Virus record (IMG/VR): IMGVR_UViG_3300008629_000042
Location: 1 to 21,347 of that record
Origin: a virus
DNA: 21,347 nucleotides
Strand: one strand, 5' to 3'
The translations under genes and the position numbers were made by a program. This document shows positions 6,642 through 14,309 of the stretch, piece by piece; within the stretch, counting starts at the first letter, position 1, and the number at the start of each line of letters is the position of its first letter. Under the pieces are notes generated by a model. The model was given only the letters and a program-made list of their open reading frames with translations, did no database searches and was not told the origin of the DNA.

Positions 6642-9600
6642 TGATTCACAAACTTCCCTTGCAAAGAGTTGTCAATATTTTTCAGTGAATAATCCATGCT
6701 TTGCAAATACGTAGTCATTGAGCCCATGCCGGCACTTGCTCCGACGTCAATTTTCACCTTCAAGGCCCCGGTGACGGGCAACCCCGAAACGAGCGCCGCC
6801 AATGCCTCGAGCTCGGGCCGGGCCTTGCTTAAATTTTCAGCAAATAAGGCCGCATAGCGTGCCATATGGAAACTCATTATCACCGAATTCGAATGGCGAC
6901 GCTCGGAATTTTTCAAGGCGAGCCCGGCCCGGGCGAGGGCGTTTGCGTAGTTATTGGCGTGAATGACTCGCGCCTTGTCCATTCCGATTTGCGTGGTGAG
7001 TTTGCCAATTTGAAAATTTTGCTGCTCGGATATTTTCCGTTGCGAGCCGAGGTTTGCCGTTAGATTCGCACCTTGGTCCGCAATTATCTTGTTTTGTATC
7101 CGGGCGTTCTGTCGGGCACCGGCCCCGAGGCCGGCCTCGGCGGTCGCCGCGTCTTGCTTTGCGGCGGTGAGTTGCCCGATGCGTCGCAAGCGCATAATAT
7201 GTTGAGATTTTTCAAGCGCCTCTTGGGTGTTGTTCGCCTTAACCCACATTCCATTGACTTTGAACATTGCCGAGCCTTGTTCAAATAAATAATTTTGCAT
7301 TGCCTCCGCCCGTTCCTTGAGTTGCTTTTGATATGCCGCCGCCGCCGCCTTTTGCCTCTTGACCTCGGCCGCCGCCGCCTTTTTCCGGCGCCCCTCGGCC
7401 GTTCGTTCCATCTCCTCGCGCCTTTTTTGCTCGGCGACCATTTCCTCGTAACTCAATGACCTCATGTGCCGGGCCTCCTCACTTTGGTCGATGGCCGCGT
7501 CGGCCCGGGCCTTTTGCTCGGCGGCAAGTTGCCTCTCAAGTTCAATTTGTTTCTGATAAGCCTTCCGGCCCGCGTCCCCCTCGGCGAGCCACATTTCGCG
7601 GAGTTGCTCCCCGGTCAATTTCTTGAGGTCAACCAATTCGTGCCCGAGAGATTGCATCGCCTTTTGTATCCGGGCGAGTTGAGCCTCGTTTTGTATGGTC
7701 GTTTGAGCGAGTGCCTTTGCCCCGGCCTCCCCTTGAGCCTCGAGAACCTCCTCGAGTTCCTTGAGTGACTTGCCGTTTAAAAATGTTTGATACGCCCCGA
7801 GACTCCGGAGCGCCCGAGTAATTGCGGCAATCTTTTCCTCTTCGATTGCTTTCTCGAGGTCGGCCGCCTCTTTGGCTTTTCGCGTGCGCTCGTCAACCAT
7901 CGCTTGCGCTTTTCGCGCCCGCTCGTCGGCCTTTCCTTGGAGAAAACGCGCCCGCTCGTTTGCCGCGTTTTGCTCAATGTTGGCAATGTCGGCCGCCATG
8001 TTTGTCTCGAGGTCAATCACCTCGCCGGTGAATTTTTCGTAAACCTTGGCCAAAAATCCGAGCTTGTCTTTGATGAAATTAAAAACCGAACTAAATTTAT
8101 CGATCATCCCCTGCGCCACTCGCTTGACCGTCGCCCCCATGCCCGGGAAAACTTGCTCAAAAACGTCCCAAACATTTTGGGCGGCGCTCGTGATAAAGTC
8201 GACCATCGCACCGAATGCCTCCCGGACGGTTTCCCACGCTTGACGGGCGACATCGGCGAGCATTGGGAAACGGGTTGAAAATTCCTCCCAAATGTTGCGA
8301 ACAAACCCGATGACTCGGTCGCGAATTTCCATTACTTCAAAGACGGCAATGTCTTTGAGGGTGACGAATAACTCGACCACGTCCGACACCATTTTATTGA
8401 ATCCGGTCAAAATATCAGTGAAAACGGTCAAAATTGTGGATTTAATTTTTGTCCAAACGTACGCAAAGGAAAACAATTTTTGTTGGGTAGGGGTGCCCAT
8501 TAAGTTGATGAAATCGGTCAACATTTCGGCAAGCATTCCAATAAACCGCAAAACCTTGAGGGCCGTTTCCCCCACTGAAAAAAGCGCCCGCACCAAGGAA
8601 CCAATCGGGGCCAAACAATAGCCGATAAATTGAGCGAGCTTTCGAAAAATTTGCCCCAAAGTCGAAACGGATTTCGAGGCCGCGTCATTGCTTTCCCTAA
8701 TGCCTCGGAACCAAGTTTGAAGCACCTCGAAAACGGTGAAAAGGGCCGTCAAGACCTTGATGAAAGTCGTGAACGCTTGGACAATCATTAAAATAATATT
8801 TTTTAATTTATTCCCCTCGTGCGAGCCGAGTTTTTTCATCGATTCCAGCACGGGGCCGGATGCCTCGACAAGTTCCCCCCATGCGACAATTAAGTCGTCA
8901 ATGATAGGCCGAAGCTCGGCCTTTACCTCGTTTAGCCACATCATAATGCCCGACGCAAGCGACTTCCAATCGATTTTAGCAAGCGCATTTGCAAGGAAAT
9001 TCACAAGGGGAACGAACTCTTGAACGATGGGGGCAAGCGCCGAACCGACCTCGATCATTGTCGCCTTCACGTTCGTCTTGAGTAAATCCCATTGCCGCGA
9101 AAGGCCTTGATTCATTCTCTCGAACGCCTCGACATGGGCCCCGGCCGCCCGGCCTTGCGCGAGAATCGCGTCGGTGAACGCTTGGAAATTGTTTTTCGAG
9201 AGTGCGAGCACTCCATTCACCCCCTCAATTCGGCCCATGAGGCCCTTTAGTGTCGCCATATTGCCGCCCGTTGCGCGCATCACCAATTCCATTGCGGTCT
9301 TTAGGCCGCCGGGTTGGGCAAGGATTGCGGCGAGTTTTTCGAAAGAAAGGCCGAGCATTTTCGCAATGTCTCTCGCTTTCTCGCTCGGCGCCGTGAGGGA
9401 TAAAATCGCCGAACGAATTTGAGTCGTTGCTTGTGCCGTCGGCACGCCTTGCGCTGAGAGGGCGGCAATTGCCGCACCGACATCCTGAAACGAAATGCCG
9501 ACGGCGGCGGCGACCGGGGTGACGTTGTAGAGACTCGCGGCGAGTTCCTCGAATGTCGTTTTACCGAGGCGCACCGTCGTGAAAAATATGTCGGCCGCCT

Positions 9601-10120
9601 TTTCGGCGCTTAGATTCTCTTTCCCGTACGCATTTATTACCGAAGTCAACCCGTCAACGGCCGTCTCGAGGGTTGTCACGCCGGCGATTGCCGCCCGACT
9701 CGCGACCTCCATGAATTCCATGACATTGGATTTTGGCACCCCGGCCGAAATTGCTTGATAGAGGGCCGGCACCATGTCCTCGGTTAAAATTCCCATTTTT
9801 CGCGAGAGGTCGAGCACGTCTTGACTCATTTTGCCCATTTCCCGCCGGGAAATCCCCGGGAGCAGAGTGAACACCTCGAGCATTCCTTTCTCGAATAATG
9901 CAAACGCCTTTATTGAATCAACCGAGAATTTAATCACGGCGGCGGCGGCGGCGGCCATTGCGACGGCGACGGCGAGCGCGGCCGCCTTGCCAAATTGCGC
10001 CACCATTGCCCCCATGTTGGCCATTGAGGTACGCGTCGCCCCTTGCGCGCCCGTTAGCCCCGCCATGAACTCCTGCGATTTTAAGCCGAGATAAGCGAGA
10101 ATTGAAAAATTTTTTGCCAT
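6638..10120 (-). CDS. Tail tape measure protein, TP901 type, 1160 aa
   Basis: This is the longest gene in the window and sits directly after the tail chaperone, as tape measures do. An Ala-rich hydrophobic stretch (about 45-65) is followed by a TP901-type core (about 70-340) with family-like phrases such as MGILTEDMVPALYQAISAGV and AINAYG-like turns. Further hydrophobic segments lie near 370-560, and a long Lys/Glu/Ala/Arg-rich coiled coil runs from about 690 to 940. At roughly 0.15 nm per residue, 1160 residues predict a tail near 170 nm (known rule, not measured here). The protein sets tail length and is thought to help DNA entry. The ATG at 10120 lies one base after the chaperone stop with no obvious Shine-Dalgarno sequence, so coupling is likely. 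Confidence 0.93.
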   Translation of the reverse strand: MAKNFSILAYLGLKSQEFMAGLTGAQGATRTSMANMGAMVAQFGKAAALAVAVAMAAAAAAVIKFSVDSIKAFALFEKGMLEVFTLLPGISRREMGKMSQDVLDLSRKMGILTEDMVPALYQAISAGVPKSNVMEFMEVASRAAIAGVTTLETAVDGLTSVINAYGKENLSAEKAADIFFTTVRLGKTTFEELAASLYNVTPVAAAVGISFQDVGAAIAALSAQGVPTAQATTQIRSAILSLTAPSEKARDIAKMLGLSFEKLAAILAQPGGLKTAMELVMRATGGNMATLKGLMGRIEGVNGVLALSKNNFQAFTDAILAQGRAAGAHVEAFERMNQGLSRQWDLLKTNVKATMIEVGSALAPIVQEFVPLVNFLANALAKIDWKSLASGIMMWLNEVKAELRPIIDDLIVAWGELVEASGPVLESMKKLGSHEGNKLKNIILMIVQAFTTFIKVLTALFTVFEVLQTWFRGIRESNDAASKSVSTLGQIFRKLAQFIGYCLAPIGSLVRALFSVGETALKVLRFIGMLAEMLTDFINLMGTPTQQKLFSFAYVWTKIKSTILTVFTDILTGFNKMVSDVVELFVTLKDIAVFEVMEIRDRVIGFVRNIWEEFSTRFPMLADVARQAWETVREAFGAMVDFITSAAQNVWDVFEQVFPGMGATVKRVAQGMIDKFSSVFNFIKDKLGFLAKVYEKFTGEVIDLETNMAADIANIEQNAANERARFLQGKADERARKAQAMVDERTRKAKEAADLEKAIEEEKIAAITRALRSLGAYQTFLNGKSLKELEEVLEAQGEAGAKALAQTTIQNEAQLARIQKAMQSLGHELVDLKKLTGEQLREMWLAEGDAGRKAYQKQIELERQLAAEQKARADAAIDQSEEARHMRSLSYEEMVAEQKRREEMERTAEGRRKKAAAAEVKRQKAAAAAYQKQLKERAEAMQNYLFEQGSAMFKVNGMWVKANNTQEALEKSQHIMRLRRIGQLTAAKQDAATAEAGLGAGARQNARIQNKIIADQGANLTANLGSQRKISEQQNFQIGKLTTQIGMDKARVIHANNYANALARAGLALKNSERRHSNSVIMSFHMARYAALFAENLSKARPELEALAALVSGLPVTGALKVKIDVGASAGMGSMTTYLQSMDYSLKNIDNSLQGKFVNQ

Positions 10121-10121
10121 G

Positions 10122-10727
10122 CTATTTTGCCGGGGCGTTGGCCTTTTCTAACTCGCGGACCTTAACCAAGTATTCAGCCTTCACCCGGTCGGCCTTGGGC
10201 GACATGGCCGGCCCTATCTTGTCGCCCCGCCGGGCGACAATTGCGTTGCCGTACCGAAAGAGCCGCTTGAGGGATATTGTGTGAATTTCGGCCTCGCTCC
10301 ATCCGTACTCGCTCGCGAAAACGTCGACAAGATGCGCGACCCACTCGGGCGCGGGCGGGGTGCCGTCGGCATTCTCCTCCGACTCAAATTCACTCGCGAG
10401 ATATTCCCGGAGGGGTTCGGGGTCAACCCGGCGCAACCAATATCGACGAAAAAACTTTTTGGCCGCCCGTCGGTTTCCGGCTTTAAACTCGGGCGACATT
10501 ATCCAAAGAAAGTCAAGGACCGCATCCCGGTCGGCCTCGGCCCCCGACAAAAACGGGTGATTGATCGCCTCGAGATATAAAAGCCGAGCGATGGTCATTG
10601 GCATCACCCACGATTTGCCGACGAGCTCGGGCACCGACACAAGGGACGTTTGCACGTCCCTCCGGTCGGCATCCCGGGCCTCGGCAATTCGCGGCCTGTA
10701 CTCCTCCCAAAGTTCGGCCGGAGTCAT
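10122..10727 (-). CDS. Tail assembly chaperone (gpG-like position), 201 aa
   Basis: A mostly helical protein. Residues ~125-165 (WVAHLVDVFASEYGWSEAEI, then LKRLFRYGNAIVAR) resemble the EYGW-type helix found in tail assembly chaperones of siphophages, which bind the tape measure before tube polymerisation. The gene sits between the tail tube and tape measure genes, the invariant chaperone position. The ATG at 10727 has AAGG six to nine bases upstream. In many phages a programmed frameshift extends this protein; here the stop is one base before the tape-measure ATG and no convincing slippery site was found. Family assignment relies on position plus this short resemblance. Confidence 0.75.
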   Translation of the reverse strand: MTPAELWEEYRPRIAEARDADRRDVQTSLVSVPELVGKSWVMPMTIARLLYLEAINHPFLSGAEADRDAVLDFLWIMSPEFKAGNRRAAKKFFRRYWLRRVDPEPLREYLASEFESEENADGTPPAPEWVAHLVDVFASEYGWSEAEIHTISLKRLFRYGNAIVARRGDKIGPAMSPKADRVKAEYLVKVRELEKANAPAK

Positions 10728-10738
10728 ATGCCTTCGAC

Positions 10739-11107
10739 TTAATTTAGCTTTTTATAAAACGACACCGAGCACTTTGCATAATCACCTTGCGACTGAGAAT
10801 CGCCAACCTCGGTCAAAACATAGGTTGCATTATTCCGGCCGTTTGAGGTTGAGGTCACCATTTCTTGCCCAATGCTTGGATTTGGTGCGGTGCTCGCATC
10901 GTCGGTCGAATATTGGAGCGTCGCGCTCCCCTCGACCCGACCGGGCACGATGACGGACCCCAACGGCTCGCCGTTTGAGTCATTTATATCCACTCGCGAA
11001 CCGCCGTAAGTAAACGACATTGATTCGCAAACATATGTGATTGAGTTGATTGTGACGGGTGAATCTTGAATTCCAAAACTTTGGGTTCCGTCGCTAGTGA
11101 TGGCCAT
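10739..11107 (-). CDS. Major tail (tube) protein, 122 aa
   Basis: A compact beta-rich protein (MAITSDGTQSFGIQDSPVTI, then SFTYGGSRVDINDSNGEPLG and GSATLQYSTDD) with the strand-rich, Gly/Ser/Thr-rich character of siphophage tube subunits, which stack as hexameric rings. It is smaller than lambda gpV (246 aa) but within the range of minimal tube proteins. It lies directly upstream of the chaperone and tape measure. AAAAGG lies nine bases before the ATG at 11107. Transcription must cross the terminator at 11230-11265 or start in the 122-bp leader, where I saw no clear promoter. Confidence 0.8.
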   Translation of the reverse strand: MAITSDGTQSFGIQDSPVTINSITYVCESMSFTYGGSRVDINDSNGEPLGSVIVPGRVEGSATLQYSTDDASTAPNPSIGQEMVTSTSNGRNNATYVLTEVGDSQSQGDYAKCSVSFYKKLN

Positions 11108-11145
11108 AATTTACCTTTTGTTGATTGCCGTGGTTGTTGGCGTTC

Positions 11146-11182
11146 GGGCCCCCTCTTGCGAGCCGGGCCGTCAAGGGGGCCC
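11146..11182. repeat. Hairpin in the leader of the tail tube gene
   Basis: GGGCCCCCT (11146-11154) and AGGGGGCCC (11174-11182) form a perfect 9-bp stem with a 19-nt loop. The stem lies 39 bp before the tube-gene ATG, in the RNA leader downstream of the moron-gene terminator. It has no U-tract, so it is not an intrinsic terminator. It could stabilise the 5' end of the abundant tube mRNA or be a processing site; neither is demonstrated. Confidence 0.7.
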
Positions 11183-11207
11183 ACTCGGGCAACCCCTTAC
11201 CCTTGCC

Positions 11208-11227
11208 GAATCGTTTAGCGCCGGGGC
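11208..11227. repeat. Dispersed ~20-bp motif, copy A
   Basis: GAATCGTTTAGCGCCGGGGC here matches 18536-18556, which has one extra C, in the same orientation. Copy A lies just beyond the moron-gene terminator; copy B lies next to the duplicated hairpins and the start of the 17721-18524 gene. Both sit at edges of apparent insertions in the conserved gene order, which suggests a mosaic joint or shared binding site. Confidence 0.65.
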
Positions 11228-11229
11228 AC

Positions 11230-11265
11230 AAAAAACCCCCGCTCCCGTTTCCGGGGGCGGGGGTT
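11230..11265 (-). terminator. Intrinsic terminator after the 94-aa gene
   Basis: The arms AACCCCCGC (11234-11242) and GCGGGGGTT (11257-11265) form a strong stem, with extra pairing inside the loop. Read on the minus strand, it is followed by six U residues (11235-11230). It begins seven bases after the stop codon of the 11273-11557 gene. It separates that gene from the tail operon. Confidence 0.9.
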
Positions 11266-11272
11266 GGCGTCA

Positions 11273-11557
11273 TTATGCTCCCGTTTTCTCGAGGCCGGCG
11301 TGCTCACCGTCCTCAAGAACGCACGCGAGGGGGAATTTCACCCCAAACCGGGCATACAACGCCGCGCAAACCTCGGCGTCGTTTCTCAACCCGGCCGCCG
11401 TTTCCCAATCTTGGTCGCGATTGGCGCGGGCGGCGCCCCGGGCAAAAGCCTCGCCGAGTCGGTGAAGGGCGACGCGGATGAGTTCCGCCTCGTAGTCACT
11501 CATTTGAATGTGACCCTCGAACGTCATGGCGAGGAATTTTTTTGCCTTGTGTGTCAT
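11273..11557 (-). CDS. Moron-like hypothetical protein, 94 aa
   Basis: A small helical protein with a basic N-terminus (MTHKAKKFLAM) and an Ala/Arg-rich core (LIRVALHRLGEAFARGAARA, then ALYARFGVKF). It has no membrane span and no recognised catalytic motif. The start is well supported: GAAAGGT lies about seven bases upstream of the ATG at 11557. It sits between neck and tail-tube genes, where no extra gene is expected, and is bracketed by an extended -10 promoter with a palindrome on one side and a strong terminator on the other. That independent unit inside a late operon is the defining layout of a phage moron, a gene often serving the lysogen or superinfection control. Function unknown. Confidence 0.75.
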   Translation of the reverse strand: MTHKAKKFLAMTFEGHIQMSDYEAELIRVALHRLGEAFARGAARANRDQDWETAAGLRNDAEVCAALYARFGVKFPLACVLEDGEHAGLEKTGA

Positions 11558-11614
11558 TTCTTACCTTTCTTATTTCAATGAACGGGCGGCCGTTGTGACC
11601 GCCACCACTCCCAC

Positions 11615-11649
11615 AATATAACATATCGAGAAATCTCATTTCCGAGATT
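11615..11649 (-). promoter_or_regulatory. Extended -10 promoter with palindromic operator candidate
   Basis: On the minus strand, TGTTATATT (11623-11615) matches an extended -10 element (TGnTATAAT). No good -35 box is present, as is common for extended -10 promoters. A perfect inverted repeat, AATCTC-N6-GAGATT (11632-11649), covers the region where RNA polymerase would sit just upstream, so a dimeric repressor or activator may bind. The rest of this 298-bp gene-free stretch (11558-11855) contains long A and T tracts (about 11698-11775), a short GCCCCG/CGGGGC hairpin (11807-11820), and no gene I can support. Confidence 0.6.
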
Positions 11650-11855
11650 CGGGCCGATTCGGGCCCGTTTGAAAAATCACAGCAAGCCCGTGTGACTCAA
11701 AAAAAAAATAAAAAAACACTTGACGCGATTTTTTGAAAATTGCGATTTCCTGGACTTTTTGATTTTTTTTTAAGTTTTCGACGAATGACCCCCTCTTGAA
11801 GTTAAGGCCCCGCACGGGGCAACCTCGAGGCAATGCGACCCCCTCCCGGGCCCGA

Positions 11856-12077
11856 TTAGAGGGGGCGAATTTTTGACAAGACGCCGATTGGGATTGCGAC
11901 AAAATCACCCGTTAGGTCGGGGTCGTTGTCGTCGAAAAGGCTCGTTGCGATGACGATGAAATCGTCGGTGCGTTTGACGAGGCGGCCGGTCGTTGTGCAT
12001 TTAGCCGGGCGGGCGTCGGCGAGATTGCCGTTGACGGTTGCGGTGATGTCGACCCACTCGGCCGACACAAGGGCCAT
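11856..12077 (-). CDS. Hypothetical neck-region protein, 73 aa
   Basis: A small, probably all-beta protein (ALVSAEWVDITATVNGNLAD, then GRLVKRTDDFIVIATSLFDD and AIPIGVLSKI), pattern-like a small barrel. I do not recognise the family. The ATG at 12077 was chosen because it follows the upstream stop (12091) by 13 bases; an in-frame ATG at 12107 would add ten residues and overlap the previous gene. Neither has a strong Shine-Dalgarno sequence (the nearest is TAGG about 12 bases upstream of 12077). Its place after the tail-terminator candidate suggests a neck or tail-completion role, which is not shown by sequence. Confidence 0.6.
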   Translation of the reverse strand: MALVSAEWVDITATVNGNLADARPAKCTTTGRLVKRTDDFIVIATSLFDDNDPDLTGDFVAIPIGVLSKIRPL

Positions 12078-12090
12078 TGATTTCGGAAAC

Positions 12091-12573
12091 CTACGCCGGC
12101 CAAGCATCGTCGCGAATTTCAAAAACGAGGAGATAATCAAGCCCGGTCTCGTTAAAATCCCCGTCAGTGTCGAGCGATGAGTTTGTCGGGCGGAGTTCTT
12201 TGACGTCGTAATAGGGCAACGTCGTCGAGTTCCAATTTGCTCCACTCCGGAGCATTGCCTCACGCACTTCGCCAATGTAAGTGACCATTGAGGACGATTG
12301 GCCGACCGTGTTGTCGGTGACGATTAGGATTGCCACCGAGGCGCTATATGCCCGGAAATCAACCGTCGCCGGAGATGCCCCCCCATTGCGAGGCGCCGGG
12401 GGGTCGTATGCCTCCGCGACCTCGACCGAGACCTCAATCCGGGGCGTCGTCATGTCAACGGTTTGATTTGACCGGTAAACGTCGAGCCCGGTTGCCGTAT
12501 TGAGGAACGTCACGGCGGCGGTCTCGATATGTTCCTCAAATGTGAGTAAGTCGGGAATCGATGAGGCCGCCAT
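12091..12573 (-). CDS. Tail terminator / tail completion candidate (gpU/gpZ-like position), 160 aa
   Basis: N-terminal helix (FEEHIETAAVTFLN), then strands with a central YSASVAILIVTDN, a helix (MVTYIGEVREAML) and C-terminal strands (YYDVKELRPTNSS, then GLDYLLVFEIRD). This strand-helix-strand order, ending in a 'Y-hh-F-hh' strand, is typical of tail terminator proteins that cap the tube and join it to the head. AAGG overlapping the upstream stop precedes the ATG at 12573 by seven bases. It lies between the head-closure candidate and the tail genes, as gpZ/gpU do in lambda. Assignment is by fold-like pattern and position. Confidence 0.65.
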   Translation of the reverse strand: MAASSIPDLLTFEEHIETAAVTFLNTATGLDVYRSNQTVDMTTPRIEVSVEVAEAYDPPAPRNGGASPATVDFRAYSASVAILIVTDNTVGQSSSMVTYIGEVREAMLRSGANWNSTTLPYYDVKELRPTNSSLDTDGDFNETGLDYLLVFEIRDDAWPA

Positions 12574-12576
12574 GAT

Positions 12577-12915
12577 TTACCTTGAGGCACGCCGGCTCGA
12601 ACAATCTAGCATTAAAAGGAGGCCCGACGCGTCGTATGTTATTTGTTGCACTTTATGTTCCCGGGTGCCGTCGTCAAAAACCCAACCTTTCGAGGGTGTC
12701 GGAGATAAGCCGTTTATGTTAATATGGAAACGCCGGTCGAGTTGAATTTCGCGCCCGGTGTCCTCGACTAGATACCCCGCGACAAGCGCCTCTTGCGATG
12801 CCGTAAACTCGGCGCCGAGTGAGGAGGACGGCAAAACGACCGTCAACGTGACTTGGAAATCCGAAATCGCGTGGTCAAGATCCGCCGAGAGTTGCGCGTT
12901 TGTATAGTGAGCCAT
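12577..12915 (-). CDS. Head closure / head-tail joining candidate (gpFII-like position), 112 aa
   Basis: N-terminal helix (LSADLDHAISDFQVTLTV) followed by a beta domain (REIQLDRRFHINI, KGWVFDDGTREHKVQQI, LLLMLDCSSR). Length is close to lambda gpFII (117 aa), and it is the first gene after the major capsid protein, so a stopper or head-closure role at the portal exit is reasonable. The start is odd: the ATG at 12915 begins two bases after the U-tract of the capsid-gene terminator and has no Shine-Dalgarno sequence. It may depend on read-through and on initiation next to the hairpin. Similarity to gpFII is suggestive, not certain. Confidence 0.65.
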   Translation of the reverse strand: MAHYTNAQLSADLDHAISDFQVTLTVVLPSSSLGAEFTASQEALVAGYLVEDTGREIQLDRRFHININGLSPTPSKGWVFDDGTREHKVQQITYDASGLLLMLDCSSRRASR

Positions 12916-12917
12916 TT

Positions 12918-12956
12918 AAAAAAAACCGGTGCCGCCCAAGACAAAAGCGACACCGG
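12918..12956 (-). terminator. Intrinsic terminator after the major capsid gene
   Basis: Arms 12926-12935 and 12947-12956 pair over ten positions (CCGGTGTCGC with GCGGCACCGG in the RNA, one G-U pair), with an 11-nt loop. Eight U residues follow (12925-12918). It starts 20 bases beyond the capsid stop codon. As the strongest terminator inside the head-tail operon, it should lower expression of neck and tail genes relative to capsid. Confidence 0.93.
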
Positions 12957-12975
12957 CTCGCGTGGGGGGTAGCGA

Positions 12976-13902
12976 TTAAGCGCCCGTAATGACTTCGCCG
13001 GCCGTGTCGTTGATGATGAGCTCGTCAACATTCATGCGAACACGAACGACGCTTGCCGGGGGTTGTTCGGTTCGGAATGTTTCCGAGGTGAACGTGCCGC
13101 CCCGGGCCGAGTAGTAAACGGTGCGACCGATGCCGCCGTTTACAAATGGGCCGTCGGCGAGTTGCGCGACGTAGTAAGATGTTGTGGGCCAAACGGAGGA
13201 CCGGCTCGCCGATTGCCCCTTGACCGCCGAATTGTATCGGGTGTTTGCGATGATGACATCGTCGACGCCCAAAATGCGGGCGACTTGGTCCCGGGCCCAA
13301 ACCATTGTGCCGCTCCCGTTAATGAGGTTCCTCATGTCGTCCGTTTGTAGCATTTCTTGATAGAGACTCGCCTCAATTATGAGGTGAATTCGATCAAAAA
13401 CGCCGTCGGAGTTGAGCCGCAAAACGGCCGCGTTGATGTCATTAATTGGAGTTGCCGAGGCCGCAACGCTCATCGCGGCGGTGGCCGCCGTGCTCGTGAA
13501 GCTCGCGCCCGAGAGGGCATTTGCGACGCGAATTTCGTGCCCGACCATAAGGTCGTCGGCGAGTTGATTCGCCGCGACGGTCGAAATGTCGAGTTGAGCG
13601 TCAGTCTCGGCGTTCGCGATGTCTAAATCGTCGAGGGCGTTTTCGACGCCATATTCGAGCGTCTCAAAGCTCGCGGAGGTGTATTGACTCGAGCTCGACG
13701 CGAAATTCGAGCCGGCGGCCCGGGGTTTCGAAATGTCGTTATCGAATGCGGCGGCCTCAATTTTGGCGTACTTCCCTTGCGATTTGTCAATGGAATGGAA
13801 CGGCAAAAGTCGGGCCCCAATGAATCGATTGCGCCCGACGGCGTTGACGGCCTCGTTGATAACCGGTTGAAACGAGGCGGCGGATGATGCGAATATACTC
13901 AT
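12976..13902 (-). CDS. Major capsid protein, 308 aa
   Basis: A 308-residue protein at the lambda gpE position, after decoration protein and protease/scaffold. The sequence has HK97-fold features: a flexible N-terminal arm (MSIFASSAASFQPVINEAVN), an E-loop-like region (KYAKIEAAAFDNDISKPRA), a long spine-helix-like segment (AETDAQLDISTVAANQLADD), and a C-terminal beta-rich P-domain (RGGTFTSETFRTEQ, then VVRVRMNVDELIIND). It will form the icosahedral shell. The leader is A/T-rich with no Shine-Dalgarno sequence, unexpected for the most abundant virion protein. A strong terminator follows the gene. Confidence 0.88.
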   Translation of the reverse strand: MSIFASSAASFQPVINEAVNAVGRNRFIGARLLPFHSIDKSQGKYAKIEAAAFDNDISKPRAAGSNFASSSSQYTSASFETLEYGVENALDDLDIANAETDAQLDISTVAANQLADDLMVGHEIRVANALSGASFTSTAATAAMSVAASATPINDINAAVLRLNSDGVFDRIHLIIEASLYQEMLQTDDMRNLINGSGTMVWARDQVARILGVDDVIIANTRYNSAVKGQSASRSSVWPTTSYYVAQLADGPFVNGGIGRTVYYSARGGTFTSETFRTEQPPASVVRVRMNVDELIINDTAGEVITGA

Positions 13903-13922
13903 GATTTATATTTAATTAAGGG

Positions 13923-14303
13923 TTAAGCAAGGAATGTTTGATGCGGGTAAACCTCAATCACGTCCCCGTCAGTCGACGAGGCGTGCATTGCTAACCCAAC
14001 TTTTGTATTTGAGGAGTCGGTGCCAATTTTCCCGGAGCCGTCCAGATAAACGGTATCCGCGACGGCGATTGTGTCGCCCCCGCAAAGCACTTGAACCGTG
14101 CCCCCCGCGTTGAATAATTGAACATTGCCATATCCTGAGGCGGCAATGTCCTCGGTCGATACTCCGATTGCTTGCTCGGTGGCATTGTCACCGGATACTG
14201 AGATTGTCCCGGAACTGTCATAAGATACGACGGAATACGCGGGAATTGCGACGGCCGTTGCCTGAAAGGTTCGGCCGCTTGATTGTGATGTTGTTGAGCC
14301 CAT
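13923..14303 (-). CDS. Capsid decoration protein (DUF2190-like), 126 aa
   Basis: A small beta-rich Ser/Thr/Gly-rich protein (FQATAVAIPAYSVVSYDSSG, then QAIGVSTEDIAASGYGNVQL, TVYLDGSGKIG). The alternating 'AIGV-----A-G--V-V---G' rhythm is typical of DUF2190-type capsid proteins. It lies between protease/scaffold and major capsid, the lambda gpD position. Decoration proteins bind the expanded shell and stabilise it against internal DNA pressure. The ATG at 14303 follows a run of A residues (CTAAAAAATC) with no Shine-Dalgarno sequence. The gap to the protease gene is six bases. Confidence 0.82.
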   Translation of the reverse strand: MGSTTSQSSGRTFQATAVAIPAYSVVSYDSSGTISVSGDNATEQAIGVSTEDIAASGYGNVQLFNAGGTVQVLCGGDTIAVADTVYLDGSGKIGTDSSNTKVGLAMHASSTDGDVIEVYPHQTFLA

Positions 14304-14309
14304 GATTTT

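Noticed and set aside
10085-10180. Programmed frameshift joining chaperone to an extension (lambda G/GT type)
   Set aside because: The chaperone stop is one base before the tape-measure ATG, and no X XXY YYZ slippery heptamer with a usable downstream frame was found.
11146-11227. tRNA-Leu/Ser-like sequence (GCCCGAGTGG) on the minus strand
   Set aside because: No T-arm, no acceptor pairing; the region is better explained by the 9-bp hairpin and dispersed motif.
11710-11760. Plus-strand promoter starting with TTGACG in the A/T-rich region
   Set aside because: No -10 box at correct spacing (CGATTT instead), and no plus-strand gene follows.
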